A stretch of DNA of 64,000 nucleotides from Galerina marginata (GCA_023014335.1 JAECYW010000004.1:1178001-1242000), one strand, 5' to 3'. Positions 44,251 to 55,543 are shown, counted from the first letter of the stretch. Numbers and translations: made by a program. The notes: generated from the sequence alone by a model not told the origin.

Positions 44251-46391
44251 ATGTTCAAATTGCTCTCTGTGGTCTTGCTGTTTCTCGGGGACTATGCATA
44301 CTCCCGCCCAGACAACCAGTTCACTTTCAGCTCCTCTATGCCAACGGGGGCGCAAGGCGATATTGTCGACACCGGCTATGCGAAATATCTAGGCAATCGC
44401 TCGTACCCTAACACTGTTGCTTATCTGGGAATTCCTTATGCTGAACCACCTATTGGCGATCGACGGTTCAGGGCGCCCATTCCATTGAACAAAGCTCGTG
44501 TTTCCCAGGAGAGTGGTGGATCTGTGGTGGACGCTACCAAGTACCCCAACGCTTGTGTTCAAGGAATAATTCAAGGTTTGCCCACGTTCTTTGATTTCAA
44601 TGAAAGTATTTTTAACTCGTTCTGACAGCCGGGTCCGAAGATTGCTTGAATGTTAATATTTATGCCCCTGTCGGTGCAAAGACAGGGAGTAACTGTAGGT
44701 ACTGTTCAGGAATTTTATGGCACATTTTCTCATTAAAAGTGATCCCAGTGCCCGTCCTCGTATATATCCATGGCGGGGGTAAGTTGGAAAACATCGACGC
44801 ACTCTCATGGTCTGATCGTTACTCTAACTTACTCTAGGCTACATATTCGGAGACCCTGCATCTTGGCCCTTCGACCACTGGATTAACCAAAGCCCAAACG
44901 TTGTCATCGTATCAGTGTACTACCGTTTAGCCTCCTTTGGCTTCTTGGCGGAGCCTGCCCTCAGAGACCCGGTAAACGGCGACCTCAACGCGGGTTTTCT
45001 AGATCAGATCGAGGCCTTGAAGTGGGTCCAGGGCAACATTGCGAGCTTTGGTGGAGATCCTGCGAAGGTCACTATCAACGGTGAAAGCGCTGGTGGAAGT
45101 TCTGTCGAGCTCCATCTCGTTGCAAATGAAGGCCAGAAGCTCTTCAGTGGTGCGATTGCGCAAAGCGTCTATAGGTCGCCTTTGCCCACCGCTGAGCAGC
45201 AAGTAGTAAGGATATTCCAAATTTTGGTTGAAAGTTCAAGCATTGACTTCAACATGGATAATAGCCTCTTTTCAAGTCCTTCGCCAAAGAAGCAGGCTGT
45301 ACAGATGAACTGGTCACTGCACAACTTTCGTGCTTGAGAAAAGCTAGTGTTTCCGCCCTTGCTTGGGCTCAAATTGTAGCTATGATCTCTTCTGAGTACT
45401 TTCTCTTTCCGTCTGTCTTTTCGTTCTGTATATTGACCGCCATACTTCAGAACAGCCTCGGGATACAAACTCTTCCGACCAGTAATCGATGGAAAGACTC
45501 TTACGGACTTCCCCACCAAGTTAATCCGGGCTGGTAAATTTGCCAAAGTGCCATTAATGGTCGGGTATGTGCTATCCTACGCCATTGATTTTTTAAAGTA
45601 TTCTGATAATTTCAGGGCGACTACCAATGAAACGCTATCTACGGGCTTTGACGCACCCGCCTCTTTGAAGTCTTTCTTCCCATCCATGTCGGATGCAGAC
45701 GTAAACGCACTTGTTCAAGTAAGGACGGAATTTTCTCTTTGACACAGCTGCATTGAAGTTTTATAGGCATACCCCCTGGCTGACTTCGCATCTTCGGTGG
45801 CCCTTCAATTCCAAACCATAACTGGTGATTCGGAATTGCGGTGCGCGGTAAGTTCAACCGGTCTACCTATTTGTAATATGCCCAAGGAAATTTAAAATCC
45901 CAATTTTGCAGCGTTCGATTATGGGCGACGCCTTTGGCAACACTACAAAGTCTTGGACCTACAGATATAACCAAAAGACGCCTGGCGAAAGCGCAGTAGG
46001 CCATGCAGCTGAGAACTATATGATGTTCAGGGGATCGCGCACCGAGTACGTTGACTCTCCTTGAAACCTCTTTTTGAACATTTACTTGAATTTATGATCT
46101 CCAAGGCTTAATGGAACCACATTCAATCCGCTGTCGCCAGCCGAGAGTTCCTTCGCGGAGGAGCTAATTGCTTACTGGCTATCTTTCGTCCGCTCCGGAG
46201 ATCCGAACACGTTCAAGCTTAGTCGCTCGCCCGTGTGGTCCCCGTTTACGCCACAGCACTCGCGGATCGTGTTGCAGGCTGATCCGGATAATACGACGAC
46301 TATCAGCGGAAGCTTTCTCGAAAAAGAAAGTGTTGAAGAGACAAAACGTTGCGACCTTGTTGCGAGTCAAGTTTTGACCCAGCGGAATTAG
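44251..46391 (+). CDS. Type-B carboxylesterase/lipase, tandem copy 2
   Basis: Same intron-exon plan as copy 1, about 540 residues. It begins with a classical signal peptide (MFKLLSVVLLFLGDYAYS) rather than the extended N-terminus of copy 1, so it is predicted secreted. Core features: VAYLGIPYAEPPIGDRRF, SEDCLNVNIYAP, VLVYIHGGGYIFGDPASW, NGESAGGSSVELHL (nucleophile Ser), GHAAENYMMFRG (likely catalytic His). End RCDLVASQVLTQRN. I found no stop or frameshift across the spliced exons. The pair clearly arose by tandem duplication; the different N-termini suggest different locations. Confidence 0.83.
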
Positions 46392-46839
46392 TAGGGTTTT
46401 GCAAAGGTTTTCCTTTTGTGAATGCCGGGGCACACCAGCTATCAAAAGTTCCAAAAATGTATATGATATGTATGTATGTACTTGCGAAAGGATGTCTTGA
46501 ACTCTTTGGATGCTTTCCGATTCAAGTCCCCAATCGTAAAATTCGAGAAATTGCACCTCTTTGATGTTATCCGAGGGGCATAAATCTGGTGTCCTTGCAG
46601 GTCGGTAGTCCTCCTTTGTACTAGGCCCAGGGAGAGAGAAGCATTATAAACGCAAAGAAAAGATAAGCACGATGTTTCGACTCAATGGTGTACGAAACGC
46701 CGTTTCCCCATCGATTTGGTCCGAGTCCGCGTGTTGTTTGCGCAAGTGTACGTGTCGGCGTCACCTGAAGTCCGAGCTTTTCGTCAAAATCAATTTCTTC
46801 TCCTTCACCCACCTCCATCTTCCTCGCCAGTCCCCTTCA
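46392..46839. other. Intergenic, promoter of TSC13
   Basis: No coding exon accepted. An ATG at 46672 opens a frame that runs into TSC13 exon 1, but the residues before 46840 look non-conserved and the enoyl reductase family starts near MVQLTV. Confidence 0.45.
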
Positions 46840-48250
46840 ATGGTGCAACTAACGGTTTCTGCGGCTTCGAAGCCACCACAATTTGCTCGTGGTCTCCCAT
46901 TGACACTCGACATCTCTTCAGAAGCAACCGTTGTGGAGGTTAAACGCGCAATAGTTGCCAAGTATCCTAAGGTATGTCGACAGGTGTCTTCTAAAGCATG
47001 GAGGCTTTCTCGTGGTTTTCGTGTTCGGAGGCCCTAAATGTTTGTTTTACCTTTAGTTCAAGCCAACGCGTCAGCGCATCACCTTGAAAGGAGACCGCAA
47101 GCCATTAGTCGACGAGACGAAGCTCAGTGACGTGTTTGACACGAAGAATGGTTGGGAATTACAAGTCAAGGATTTGGGACCTCAGATTAGCTGGCAGACT
47201 GTGTTCATTGTCGAATACGTGAGTTCTAGAAATTTGACTCAAGTTAGGCTCGTCTGACGTTCCTTCTTCCGAAGCTGGGTCCTATGCTCATCCACCCGTT
47301 GTTTTACCACTTTCCCCGGTTGTGGTATGGCGTCGACGTGGAGCACAGTGCGCTGCAAAAGTATGTCATTATCTACCTACATGACTGCCGCCCTAACAAA
47401 ACACATTCTCTAGATATGTCTATGTCTTTGTTATGCTTCATTTCGCGAAAAGAGAGTTGGAGACATTATAGTAAGATTGTTCCACGAGATTCGTTTTCAT
47501 AACTAAAACAATTCTCAGTGTTCACCGATTCTCACATGATACCATGCCTTGGGTTAACATCTTCAGAAAGTTCGTCTTTTAAGTGTCATATTTTCGCCAT
47601 AGATTGTACTAACCCATCCTTCTCTAGCTCCGGGCATTATTGGATCTTTGGAGGTTCAACCTAGTTTTCTCCTCTATCCTCTAACTTGCTAATTATCGCT
47701 TCGTTTCTCAAGGAATCTTCCTCGCTCTTGATGTTTACAGACCGAAATTCTCCGCTAATTCCCCATACATCGTCAGCACTTTCCGTGATAATGAGCTTTT
47801 CCTCTGGATTTGTGCTGGACTCTGGGCCGTAAGTTACTTGTTCTCCTTGGTCCGGTTGATTATTTACCCCGCCAACTACAGTTCGCTGAGCTCTCCAATT
47901 TGCATACTCACTTGACTGTGCGTAACCTACGACCTGCTGGCAGCCGCAAACGTGGCATTCCCCGTGGATATGGATTTGGTCTTGTATCCTTCCCAAATTA
48001 TTTCTTCGAGATCCTTGGATGGGCGGTTATCTGTGGTATGACAGGAAGCATCGGAGGCACGTCGTCTTGTCTGGTTTTCTATTTTTATTTGAAAATTGAC
48101 GCGACTTTCTTATTGCCAGCTTATGTGTTTACCCTCATTGCGAGCTTTACAATGGGCAAATGGGCGCTCAAGAAGCACATCAATTACAAGAAGGAGTTCG
48201 GAAAGGAATACCCTAGAGGAAGGAAGGCTATGATCCCGTTCATCTTTTAG
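46840..48250 (+). CDS. TSC13: Very-long-chain trans-2-enoyl-CoA reductase
   Basis: Seven or so exons, about 305 residues from MVQLTVSAASKPP. A ubiquitin-like N-terminal region (EATVVEVKRAIVAKYPKFKP, RITLKGDRKPLVDETKLSD) precedes the membrane reductase domain: VEYLGPMLIHPLFYHFP, ELETLYVHRFSHDTMPWVNI, NSGHYWIFGG, LHTHLTVRNLRPAGS, IPRGYGFGLVSFPNYFFEI, then KKHINYKKEFGKEYPRGRKA and a C-terminal PFIF. This is the last step of the ER fatty-acid elongation cycle (reduction of trans-2-enoyl-CoA with NADPH), needed for sphingolipid very-long-chain acyl groups. The conserved GxxxHP..Y region and the Tyr-Gly-Phe motif are present. Intact. Confidence 0.9.
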
Positions 48251-48419
48251 GTCGGTGTGACCAATACAAGCTAATATTTGTTGAGTTTACCTCTACCAAA
48301 GTATGCCCGTAATATATGATTAGACGACTTGACCAGGAATCAGATTGGCAAATCTAAGAATTTGAGATAGTCGAGCCGTCTTTCTACTGTCCAACCTTGC
48401 CTTCAATGAGCAATCATTC

Positions 48420-48605
48420 ATTACCGCCACGAAAATGGCGCGCTAGACCTCGCAAGTTGACGGATATGTTGCTTGAGTTACTCCAATTTGGGCTTGAAAG
48501 TTGGTTCAAGGCTGCGGCAGGTAAGCACGAAAGGGATTGCGAGTCAATAAAGGTTTCCCTGACGAACTCGCATTTAACAGACATTCAGCCACGTCTTACG
48601 TAATA
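48420..48605 (+). pseudogene. 5' relic of the F-box-like family
   Basis: Reads PRKLTDMLLELLQ, resembling the first-exon motif KLTDMPLELLAII of the intact family members, and then diverges; a GTAAG donor follows at about 48520. No second exon (TCKYLAE) follows. It also shares CCACGAAAATG...CTAGACCT with the relic at 51756. Evidence is short, so this is a moderate call. Confidence 0.45.
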
Positions 48606-48629
48606 TGTAAGTCTCTATATCCAACACCC

Positions 48630-49184
48630 ATGTCTTCAACCAAGTTACCTCCAAATTTGCCGCCACTCCCTGCGCCTAATACTCTTCGTGTCGCTCGTCC
48701 AGTGTTACCGCCACTCCCGCCGTCTGATGGTTTTGAGGTTGTTCATATATCCTCTCTCACGGCCGCACTCGCAAAACTAAAGGTCGACATCCCAATCGAG
48801 AGTCTCATGAAGGCCATACGTGACGAGGACGAAGCCAGGCGTGTAAAGATTGCCGCTGAACGGCGCGCTGCGATGGTTAGGTGTAAGTCAGCCGCCCACT
48901 CCGAGTCCCTTTCCGCTCTCTGATAACAAACTTGTCTAGTTGCTCTCCAACCAATCGAGCCACCAACTGCCGGTTTCGAAATCACCACCGTCTCCAGGTT
49001 TGAGCCTAACCCTTCCACTCCCTCCAATGTTGACCCGGAACGCCGTCGTCGTCTCCTTGAACTCCACAACGAGGCTTTCCCTGACGACAACATTCCGGAT
49101 CCGTTCGCCGTAACAAGGCTCGGTCTAGACGAGGATGCTGCCGCCAACAAGCTTCCTTCATCTTCACCTCGCGTATCGTTTTGA
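48630..49184 (+). CDS. Small hypothetical protein with charged helix
   Basis: Two exons (48630-48882, 48940-49184), 165 residues, with a clean GTAAGT donor and CTAG acceptor. Pro-rich start (MSSTKLPPNLPPLPAP), then SLTAALAKLKVDIPIESLMK, a charged helix DEDEARRVKIAAERRAAMV, and a second half with NVDPERRRRLLELHNEAFPD and RLGLDEDAAANK. No known domain recognised. It lies directly beside the F-box family, which may be coincidental. Confidence 0.5.
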
Positions 49185-50074
49185 TAAGCGCTACAGACAT
49201 GTTTGCAAATCCCCCTCGATCCGTTTTTTGAGAAAGTTTGGTACCTTCAAGACACTGGCGCGCGGACCTCTTATTATTACCAGCTCGATGCTGCTGTGAG
49301 GGGAGAATTAAACCACAGGTTCTGTCTTCAAGGATATCAAATGTGGCCCGCTTCATTAATCGCGTCTAACTGCAGCATTTGCTAATAGTGTGCGTCAGAT
49401 TCCGGAGCGTGAACCAAACCACAGCTTCGTCCATTTACTTCCACCCTCAGCTCTCTAACGGCGTGACGTTCGTTGTTCTCTGTCAATACGTCAGTCGATG
49501 TTCTGTCTATCACTCCATTGAAAACACGAGAATCCAATTCACCGCCCTTGTCATCCACGACCTCACAAAATCATTAATTTCCATCGAAGAAATTGACGGT
49601 CAGCTGCTATTATCAAGCACAAATTTGGTACTTTACATATGGGTATGTATTTTAAGAAAATTGAAGCCTTTGGCATTGAAGTTTGTTTCGTTGAAGCCCT
49701 GAATGGCCTAATGTCTCATGTTATGTTAGTATTTAAGTATCTGCCATTCATCCACCTCACTTAAAATTTTGAGAATTTTTTGGGACACTATTACTTCCTT
49801 ACCGATGCACAGAGGAAAGGTGTTCCGCGAATGTGAAATGAGGGAACGGACTTCGTCATCGTGGCCTTGCTGTTTGGTCACAGTTTTATTTTCAAATTTA
49901 TGTGGTTAGCCTTCAGGGGTGGTTCCCGTTGCATTGACGAACAACAGATACAATAATGCTAAATTTTATTGGTATGATGAAGAGGACGAGGACAACCCGA
50001 ACGTGGGAGATAATTATTCTCACCTTTTAACCCCTCACTCTCACTTGCTTTATTAGTTTCTTGCACTTAGGAAG
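49185..50074. other. Intergenic between hypothetical and F-box copy 1
   Basis: A frame at 49379-49702 (107 codons) has no motif and is not called. The promoter-proximal part (50018-50074) is nearly the same as the segment before F-box copy 2 (AACCCCTCACTCTC...GGAAGATGGCAC), showing the duplication included upstream sequence. An acidic-coding patch (GATGAAGAGGACGAGGAC) occurs near 49976, with a counterpart before copy 2. Confidence 0.45.
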
Positions 50075-51625
50075 ATGGCACCAGCTGGAAGCTCTGGATC
50101 GTGCATGAAGTTGACTGACATGCCACTAGAATTGCTGGCTATAATACTGGAGATTTTGGGCTGGAAAGATATTCTAAGAGTACGGCAGGTAAGTTGAAAT
50201 GGACTTTTGAGCCTTGAACTTGAAGGGTTTGACCGACGGACAGACCTGCAAGTACCTCGCAGAGGCGTCCCGCTTATTCGGCGTTTGGGAGCACCAGCAC
50301 AGGACGACAAGCATAACAATACCTCGCCTACTCGAAAGACCCACCACCTTTCATACCTCACAGGAACTTGAGGTTACCTTTTTACGCTGGAAACAAACGC
50401 AAATTGGATGGAGAACCGACGATGGCACCTACGGACACCGGCGCAACATTGTAAACGACGGCGCGGTGGAAGTCCACCTCGTCAAGGGTGGTCGATGGCT
50501 ACTTACTGTTCAACAGACTGGACGCACCATGTACTACGACCTCGATGCCGAGACGGTCACCGGACGACGCCTTATACCAGATCAAGTCGAGGACCACCCT
50601 TTATTCAAAAAGTATATATATTCCAGTGTCGGGATCTGTGTTGACATTGATGAAACGTCCCCATTCCTAAAATTTAATCTGGCATTCACTGTTGTACGAC
50701 CGTCGGATGGTTCGCCCCCCAAGACGGAGCATCTAACTCAAATATGGAGCGTGTCGACTGTGTTCGAGGATTCACAAAGAGTCGTTGGGTTATCCGCCAA
50801 CCTCCTGGCCTCTTTCCCCCTCCATTCTTCTGTTCGATTCTTATATTCTACGTCACTTCTTGGAAACTTCGTAGCCTTCACCATCCAAGACCCTCGTTAT
50901 CGCTTATCCAGCCTTGTTATAGAATGGGAACAAGCTGGCAGAAATCCATCGAATTATCCCTGCCGTCCCTTCTATTCCCATGAGTCAGTGAGCATCATTC
51001 ACTCTGCTCTGAATCACTATTCTACACCGATTTTCATATACTTTTTTTGCAGGATGACCTACGCCTCCTCCCAAACAACAGAGCGCTTGTCATCAATAAA
51101 AATACGTTGCGACTCTATGATTATCTTTCAATGAAGGAAACAGCGACTACAGAGCCTTTTAACATAGATGGGAAGTGCCTCCTCTGGGAGGTAAAGGTAC
51201 CACTCCTTTTTGGCCAACCCATATCAGGTCCATTCCTTGTGAGGGGTACTTCAAGATTTATCATGTTGACCGATCAGGCCGTTTATGGCCTCCTCATTGA
51301 CAACGCCGCTGTCAGTCCGCCGCAGCTTATGGAGCTACTCCACTCTCCGGATCGCTTTGCTCTTGAAGGACTTCCAGTTCTTGGGTATTATCATGGAATC
51401 GCTACCATCAGAGGCTGGGGAATTGTGCTGCTGCACTATTCGTTTCCTGATGAATGCGAAGCTCAACTCGAAAAGCAAGGATTTACTGGCGGACTTGTCC
51501 ATTCATCGGTCCTGGCAAGCCATACAGGGCGGCCGGCTATGGACGAGGGGTCAGGGCGCGTGGTCTTGAATAACCCTCCGGACATTGACCACCGAGTCGT
51601 ACTTGAATTCTCCCGTCATATCTGA
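50075..51625 (+). CDS. F-box-like protein, tandem copy 1
   Basis: Three exons (50075-50188, 50244-50987, 51053-51625), 476 residues. The N-terminus LTDMPLELLAIILEILGWKD followed by ILRVRQTCKYLAEASRLFGVWE is an F-box (Leu-Pro-x-Glu-Leu, then the Trp-containing second helix), the segment that docks on Skp1 in SCF ubiquitin ligases. The remaining 430 residues form a beta-rich region with repeated strand-turn patterns (GGRWLLTVQQTG, LTQIWSVSTVFEDS, GTSRFIMLTDQAVYGLLID, GRVVLNNPPDIDHRVVLEFS) common in agaricomycete F-box proteins. The partner or target is unknown. Highly similar to copy 2. Confidence 0.72.
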
Positions 51626-51755
51626 CCGCAATTCTGATACCCACGACTTACACATGGACCGGTAAATAATGTTTTTTCTGAAGACATGCCGCTTTTTAGA
51701 AAAGACTCACCTGTCTGTAGTGTTACTTAGACTAGTTAACAAAAAAAGTTGTCCA
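51626..51755. other. 3' flank of F-box copy 1
   Basis: Matches the 3' flank of copy 2 closely (both have TCAGATACC-like sequence, then GTAAATGATGTT...GAAGAC...TTTTTAGAAAA), so the duplicated unit extends past the stop codon. Confidence 0.55.
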
Positions 51756-51990
51756 TTCCTACCACGAAAATGTTCAAATAGGCCGCTCTAGACCTTGCAG
51801 GTTGACTGAAATGCTGTTTAAGTTACTGGCTAAATTTCCGCTGGAAATCTCAGGCATGCGGCAAATAAGGGAAGTGCAAGCCAGAAAAGCTTCGCTAACG
51901 TGCAAATATCTCGCCGAGGAGTCCCACTCCATATCTCCCAAGCCAACGAAAATTTGTATTCCCAATTTTCGTCAGCCCTTTTTTCATGGC
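51756..51990 (+). pseudogene. Second 5' relic of the F-box-like family
   Basis: Contains CCACGAAAATG shared with the relic at 48420, then RLTEMLFKLLAKFPLEISG, and later SLTCKYLAEESHSIS, which matches the exon-2 opening TCKYLAEASRLF of intact copies. Intron and exon spacing is lost and the frame does not continue. Clear remnant of an earlier copy. Confidence 0.6.
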
Positions 51991-52126
51991 CAGGCTGGAT
52001 CCCACTTATCACATCTTAAAAACCAATTGGCAAGAGACAGGAATATGCAGATAAGATATATAATGTACGGATTGCGACAGCATCCAGGTGTAACATGTAA
52101 CATGCGAGCAACACAAACATAACAAA

Positions 52127-52718
52127 TTAAGAGGCAGCACGGGCAGCGATGTCATCAGCAACATCGTAACGTCGGCGCTTTGCTGGCCGCTGAGCCTCCG
52201 AACGCGCAATATCGGACTCTTCACGGAGTCCTGCATCCTTAGGAACGTCCTTTGGCCGTGAAGAAGAATTACGCGGTGTGCGGGACGAGGAGAGTGGGCC
52301 AGAAGTATTGTTTTTCCTCTATTATGTATCAGTTAGCTTGTGGTCTTGTTCAGAGTAATAAATTTACCTTGTCGCGCATGGTACCGCTCACCGGTGCAGG
52401 GCCTTCGGTTGAGCCAGCATCGCCAATACTCAGAGGAAGATCAGAATTATCAGCAATATCTGGTAAATCGCCTCTTGGCGGCAGCGTCGTCGGGGCTGTT
52501 GCTGGTTGAGGTAGCAGATCGAATAGGGTGATCCATCTTTTGACAACCACCCCCCTCGACGTTTCGTGTTCCTCAACATGCAACCTCGTGCCCACGGGAC
52601 GGCCCGGAAGAGTTAATATCAATGAATCCACTGGAAGAGGAACACCGATTGGGGAAGCTGTAAGGGGTCGATTTGACAAACTTTTTCTGCCACGGCGGGG
52701 ACGTGATGCATCAGGCTC
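52127..52718 (-). pseudogene. Unidentified gene fragment, 3' part only
   Basis: On the minus strand a frame starting just after a TAA near 52719 reads RPRRGRKSLSNRPLTASP, then GVVVKRWITLFDLLP and PRGDLPDIADNSDLPL. An intron (about 52353-52303) joins it to RKNNTSGPLSSSRTPRNSSS, a basic segment QRPAKRRRYDV and the stop at 52127. No ATG precedes it, so either upstream exons are missing or it is a fragment. I do not recognise the family; a captured or transposon-borne piece is possible. Confidence 0.4.
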
Positions 52719-52895
52719 GCATTATATAGGTGTGGTGGGGCCAAATATTAAATAAATTAAATTAAATTAAATCGGAATAGAGGAGAAGAGAATAATTAAA
52801 TATGACCACTCACATTGAATTAAACCTCTGAGAACTTCAGAATACCCTTGTGAGACCTCGGGAATGCGATGCGCAAAATAGGACATTTTTTCTGG

Positions 52896-52910
52896 GCGCG
52901 CTTCGCGCGC
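52896..52910. repeat. GC-rich perfect hairpin, copy 1
   Basis: GCGCGC-TTC-GCGCGC: 6-bp arms and a 3-nt loop in otherwise AT-rich DNA. The same 15-mer recurs at 53148. Confidence 0.7.
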
Positions 52911-52981
52911 GGCGACTGATAAACTCGGTCAGCGTGGCAAAATGTACCGAAAATGCAACAAATATGCACATTTTTTCTTTC

Positions 52982-52994
52982 ACGCTTCGCGCGT
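52982..52994. repeat. GC-rich hairpin, copy 2 (imperfect)
   Basis: ACGCTTCGCGCGT, a shorter variant of the neighbouring 15-mers with a TTC loop. Confidence 0.5.
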
Positions 52995-53147
52995 CTATCA
53001 ATGTTTTTGCTTCCTCAGAAAGTGGGTCTGGTAAACTGCTGTTTCCTTATTTTTAAAATTAAATATGAAGCCTTTGCTCTGGTTAAAAAAAATTGCTTGA
53101 CTCCGGGGAAGTAGTATAAACCTGGGTATAACCTTTTTTTTTTTCAG

Positions 53148-53162
53148 GCGCGCTTCGCGCGC
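53148..53162. repeat. GC-rich perfect hairpin, copy 3
   Basis: Identical 15-mer to copy 1, with extra flanking complementarity (CAGG before, CCTG after). It is followed by ACCTGGT and preceded by a 13-nt T run. Confidence 0.7.
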
Positions 53163-53824
53163 ACCTGGTTAATTTAAGGCATCTCAATGTTGTACTCACT
53201 ACTCCCAGGAACTCTAAAGAGTTTTTCTCTCTCAAATCTTCGAGCAGGTGTTCACATATCAAGTGATAAATTAGGTACACAAAATATTCAGAAATTCTCT
53301 ACTAGCGGCACACAAATTCCTCCTAAAATTTCGACTTTTTGATAGACAGCACTTCATTAAGTTTTCATTCATTTGGCTGATTAGAATTTCTGAATACTTT
53401 TGTCTTTCATTCAGGAATGGTTCAACACGATAGAATTGATGCAGAGAGATGGGTCATGTGACTGCACCTCCACGTGAACTATATCAATTCAAACTCAGTT
53501 AGGTCTTAGTTGGCGCACACCTATCGAATGTGAGCCGCGTCAGTGATGCTGGCTTTGGCAAAGCACCAGCAGGTGGTTCAGTCATATGCATTCTTCTGTC
53601 AGTAAAAGGCCTAGGCGACATTGAAGACGATTCTGATGATGGCCGGAGTTTAGCAAGGAGGAAGGCGAGGACGAGGACGAACTTGATGAAGAAGAGGATG
53701 AGGAAGAGCCTAGGTGGGTTGTATGTAAATAAATAAACGTTAATTTCTCTCACACCAAAAACATAACCCCTCACTCTCGCCTCTCACTCTCGCCCTCGTC
53801 ATCCTGTTTATTGCACCTAGGAAG

Positions 53825-55382
53825 ATGGCACAAGGTGGAAGCTCTGGATCATGCGGACTGACTGACTTGCCACTGGAATTACTGGCTATAATACTGGAGA
53901 ATTCTGGCTGGAAGGATATTTTACGCGTGAGGCAGGTAAAAGGCATTTTGAACCTTTAACTTGAAGGGTTTGACCGACGATGCCCTCTTGATAGACCTGC
54001 AAATATCTCGCAGAGGCGTCCCGCTTATTCGCAGTTTGGAAACACCAGCACACGGGGTTAAGTATGACGATTCCTCGACTACTTGAAGCCCCTACCGCCT
54101 ATTACAAGTCCCAAGAACTTGAGGACCTCTTTTTGCGCTGGAAACGATCGCAAATTGGATGGAGAACCAACGACGGCACCCTTGGATACCAGCGCAATAT
54201 TGTAAACGACGGCGCGATGGAAGTTCACCTCGTCAGGGGTGGTCGATGGCTACTTACTGTTCAACAGACAGGACGCACCATGTACTACGACCTCGATGCC
54301 GCAACGGTCACCGGACGACGCCTTATACCAGATCAAATCGAGGACCACCCTTTATTTAAAAAGTATAGGTATTCCAGTGTCGGGATCTGTGTCGACATTG
54401 ATGAAACGTCCCCAAACCTAAAATTTAATCTGGCATTCACCATTTTACGGCCGTCGGATGATTTGTCCCCTTCAACGGACTATCTAACTCAGATATGGAG
54501 TGTGTCGACTGTGTTTGACGATTCTCGGCGGGTCAGTGGGTTATCCACCAACCTCCTGGCTTCCTTCCACCTCCATTCTGCTGTTCGATTCTTATATTCC
54601 ATGTCACTCCTTGGCAGCTGTATAGCCTTCTCCGCCAGAGATGATGGTCTTGACTTACGTAGCTTGATTATTGAATGGGAGAAAGCAGGCAGAAATCCGT
54701 CAAATTATCCCTGCCGTGCCTTCTATTCCCATGAGTCAGTGAGCATCCTTCAATTTGCTCCTTAATTCGTACCAATGCTTATACTTTCATGTAGCGTGAC
54801 GTACGCCTCCTCCCGAACAACAGAGCGCTTGCCATCGGTGAAAATATATTGCGACTCTATGATTATCTATCAGTGAAGGAAACAACAACTACAGAGCCTT
54901 TGAACATGGATGCTAGTACGGCGAAGTACCTCCTCTGGGAGGTAAAGGCGCCACGCCTTTCTGGCCGACCCATATCAGGCCCATTCCTTGTGAGGGGTAC
55001 TTCAAGATTCATCCTATTGACCGATCATTACGTTTATGGCCTCATCATTGACGATGCCGTCGAAAGTTTCAGCTCCCCGCAGCTTATGAAGCTCCTCCAC
55101 TCTCCTGATCGCTTTCCCCTTAATGGCCTTCTGAATCTTGGGTATTATCATGGAATCACTACTGTCAGAGGCAGGGGAATTGTGCGGCTGCACTATTCGT
55201 TTCCTAATGAACGCAAAGCTCAACTTGAAGAGCAAGGATTTACTGGTGGACTTGTCCAATCATCAGTCCTGGCAGGCCAGACAGGGCAGCCGGTCATGGA
55301 CGAAGGGTCAGGGCGCGTGGTCTTGAATAGCCCTCTGTCCATTGACCATCGAGTCGTATTTGAATTCTCCCGTCACATCTGA
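53825..55382 (+). CDS. F-box-like protein, tandem copy 2
   Basis: Three exons (53825-53935, 53995-54738, 54795-55382), 480 residues; exon 2 has exactly the same length (744 nt) as in copy 1. F-box at the start (LTDLPLELLAIILENSGWKD, ILRVRQTCKYLAEASRLFAVW). The long beta-rich region matches copy 1 with scattered substitutions and a small insertion in exon 3 (MDASTAKYLLWEV where copy 1 has IDGKCLLWEV). Intact. Differences cluster on the second half, as expected for a substrate-binding region evolving faster, but this is only an impression. Confidence 0.72.
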
Positions 55383-55543
55383 ATGCAATTCAGATACCGA
55401 GCGACATACACAAGGACCAGTAAATGATGTTCTTTCTGAAGACTTTTTAGAAAAAGTCACTTGTCTATTCCGTTACTTACTTCGAGTTCATGTCCTGATA
55501 TTCCACTGCACGGTCAAGTAATTCCAGAATTTCGAGGCCTATA

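Larger units (their letters stand above)
52719..53824. other. AT-rich intergenic with GC-rich hairpins
   Basis: A 1.1 kb stretch with TTAAA repeats near 52750-52770 and three GC hairpins (listed separately). Upstream of 53825 it includes the duplicated promoter of the F-box family and an acidic-coding patch (53650-53720). No gene called. Confidence 0.45.

Noticed and set aside
43687..44355. Minus-strand 222-codon frame between the esterases
   Set aside because: It covers the antisense of esterase exons and spacer and shows no domain.
46672..46839. Upstream extension of TSC13 from an ATG at 46672
   Set aside because: The extra 56 residues are not family-like, and MVQLTV at 46840 fits the usual start.
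52896..53162. GC hairpins as transcription terminators
   Set aside because: Hairpin-plus-T terminators are bacterial; in this fungal context a repeat or transposon end is more plausible.
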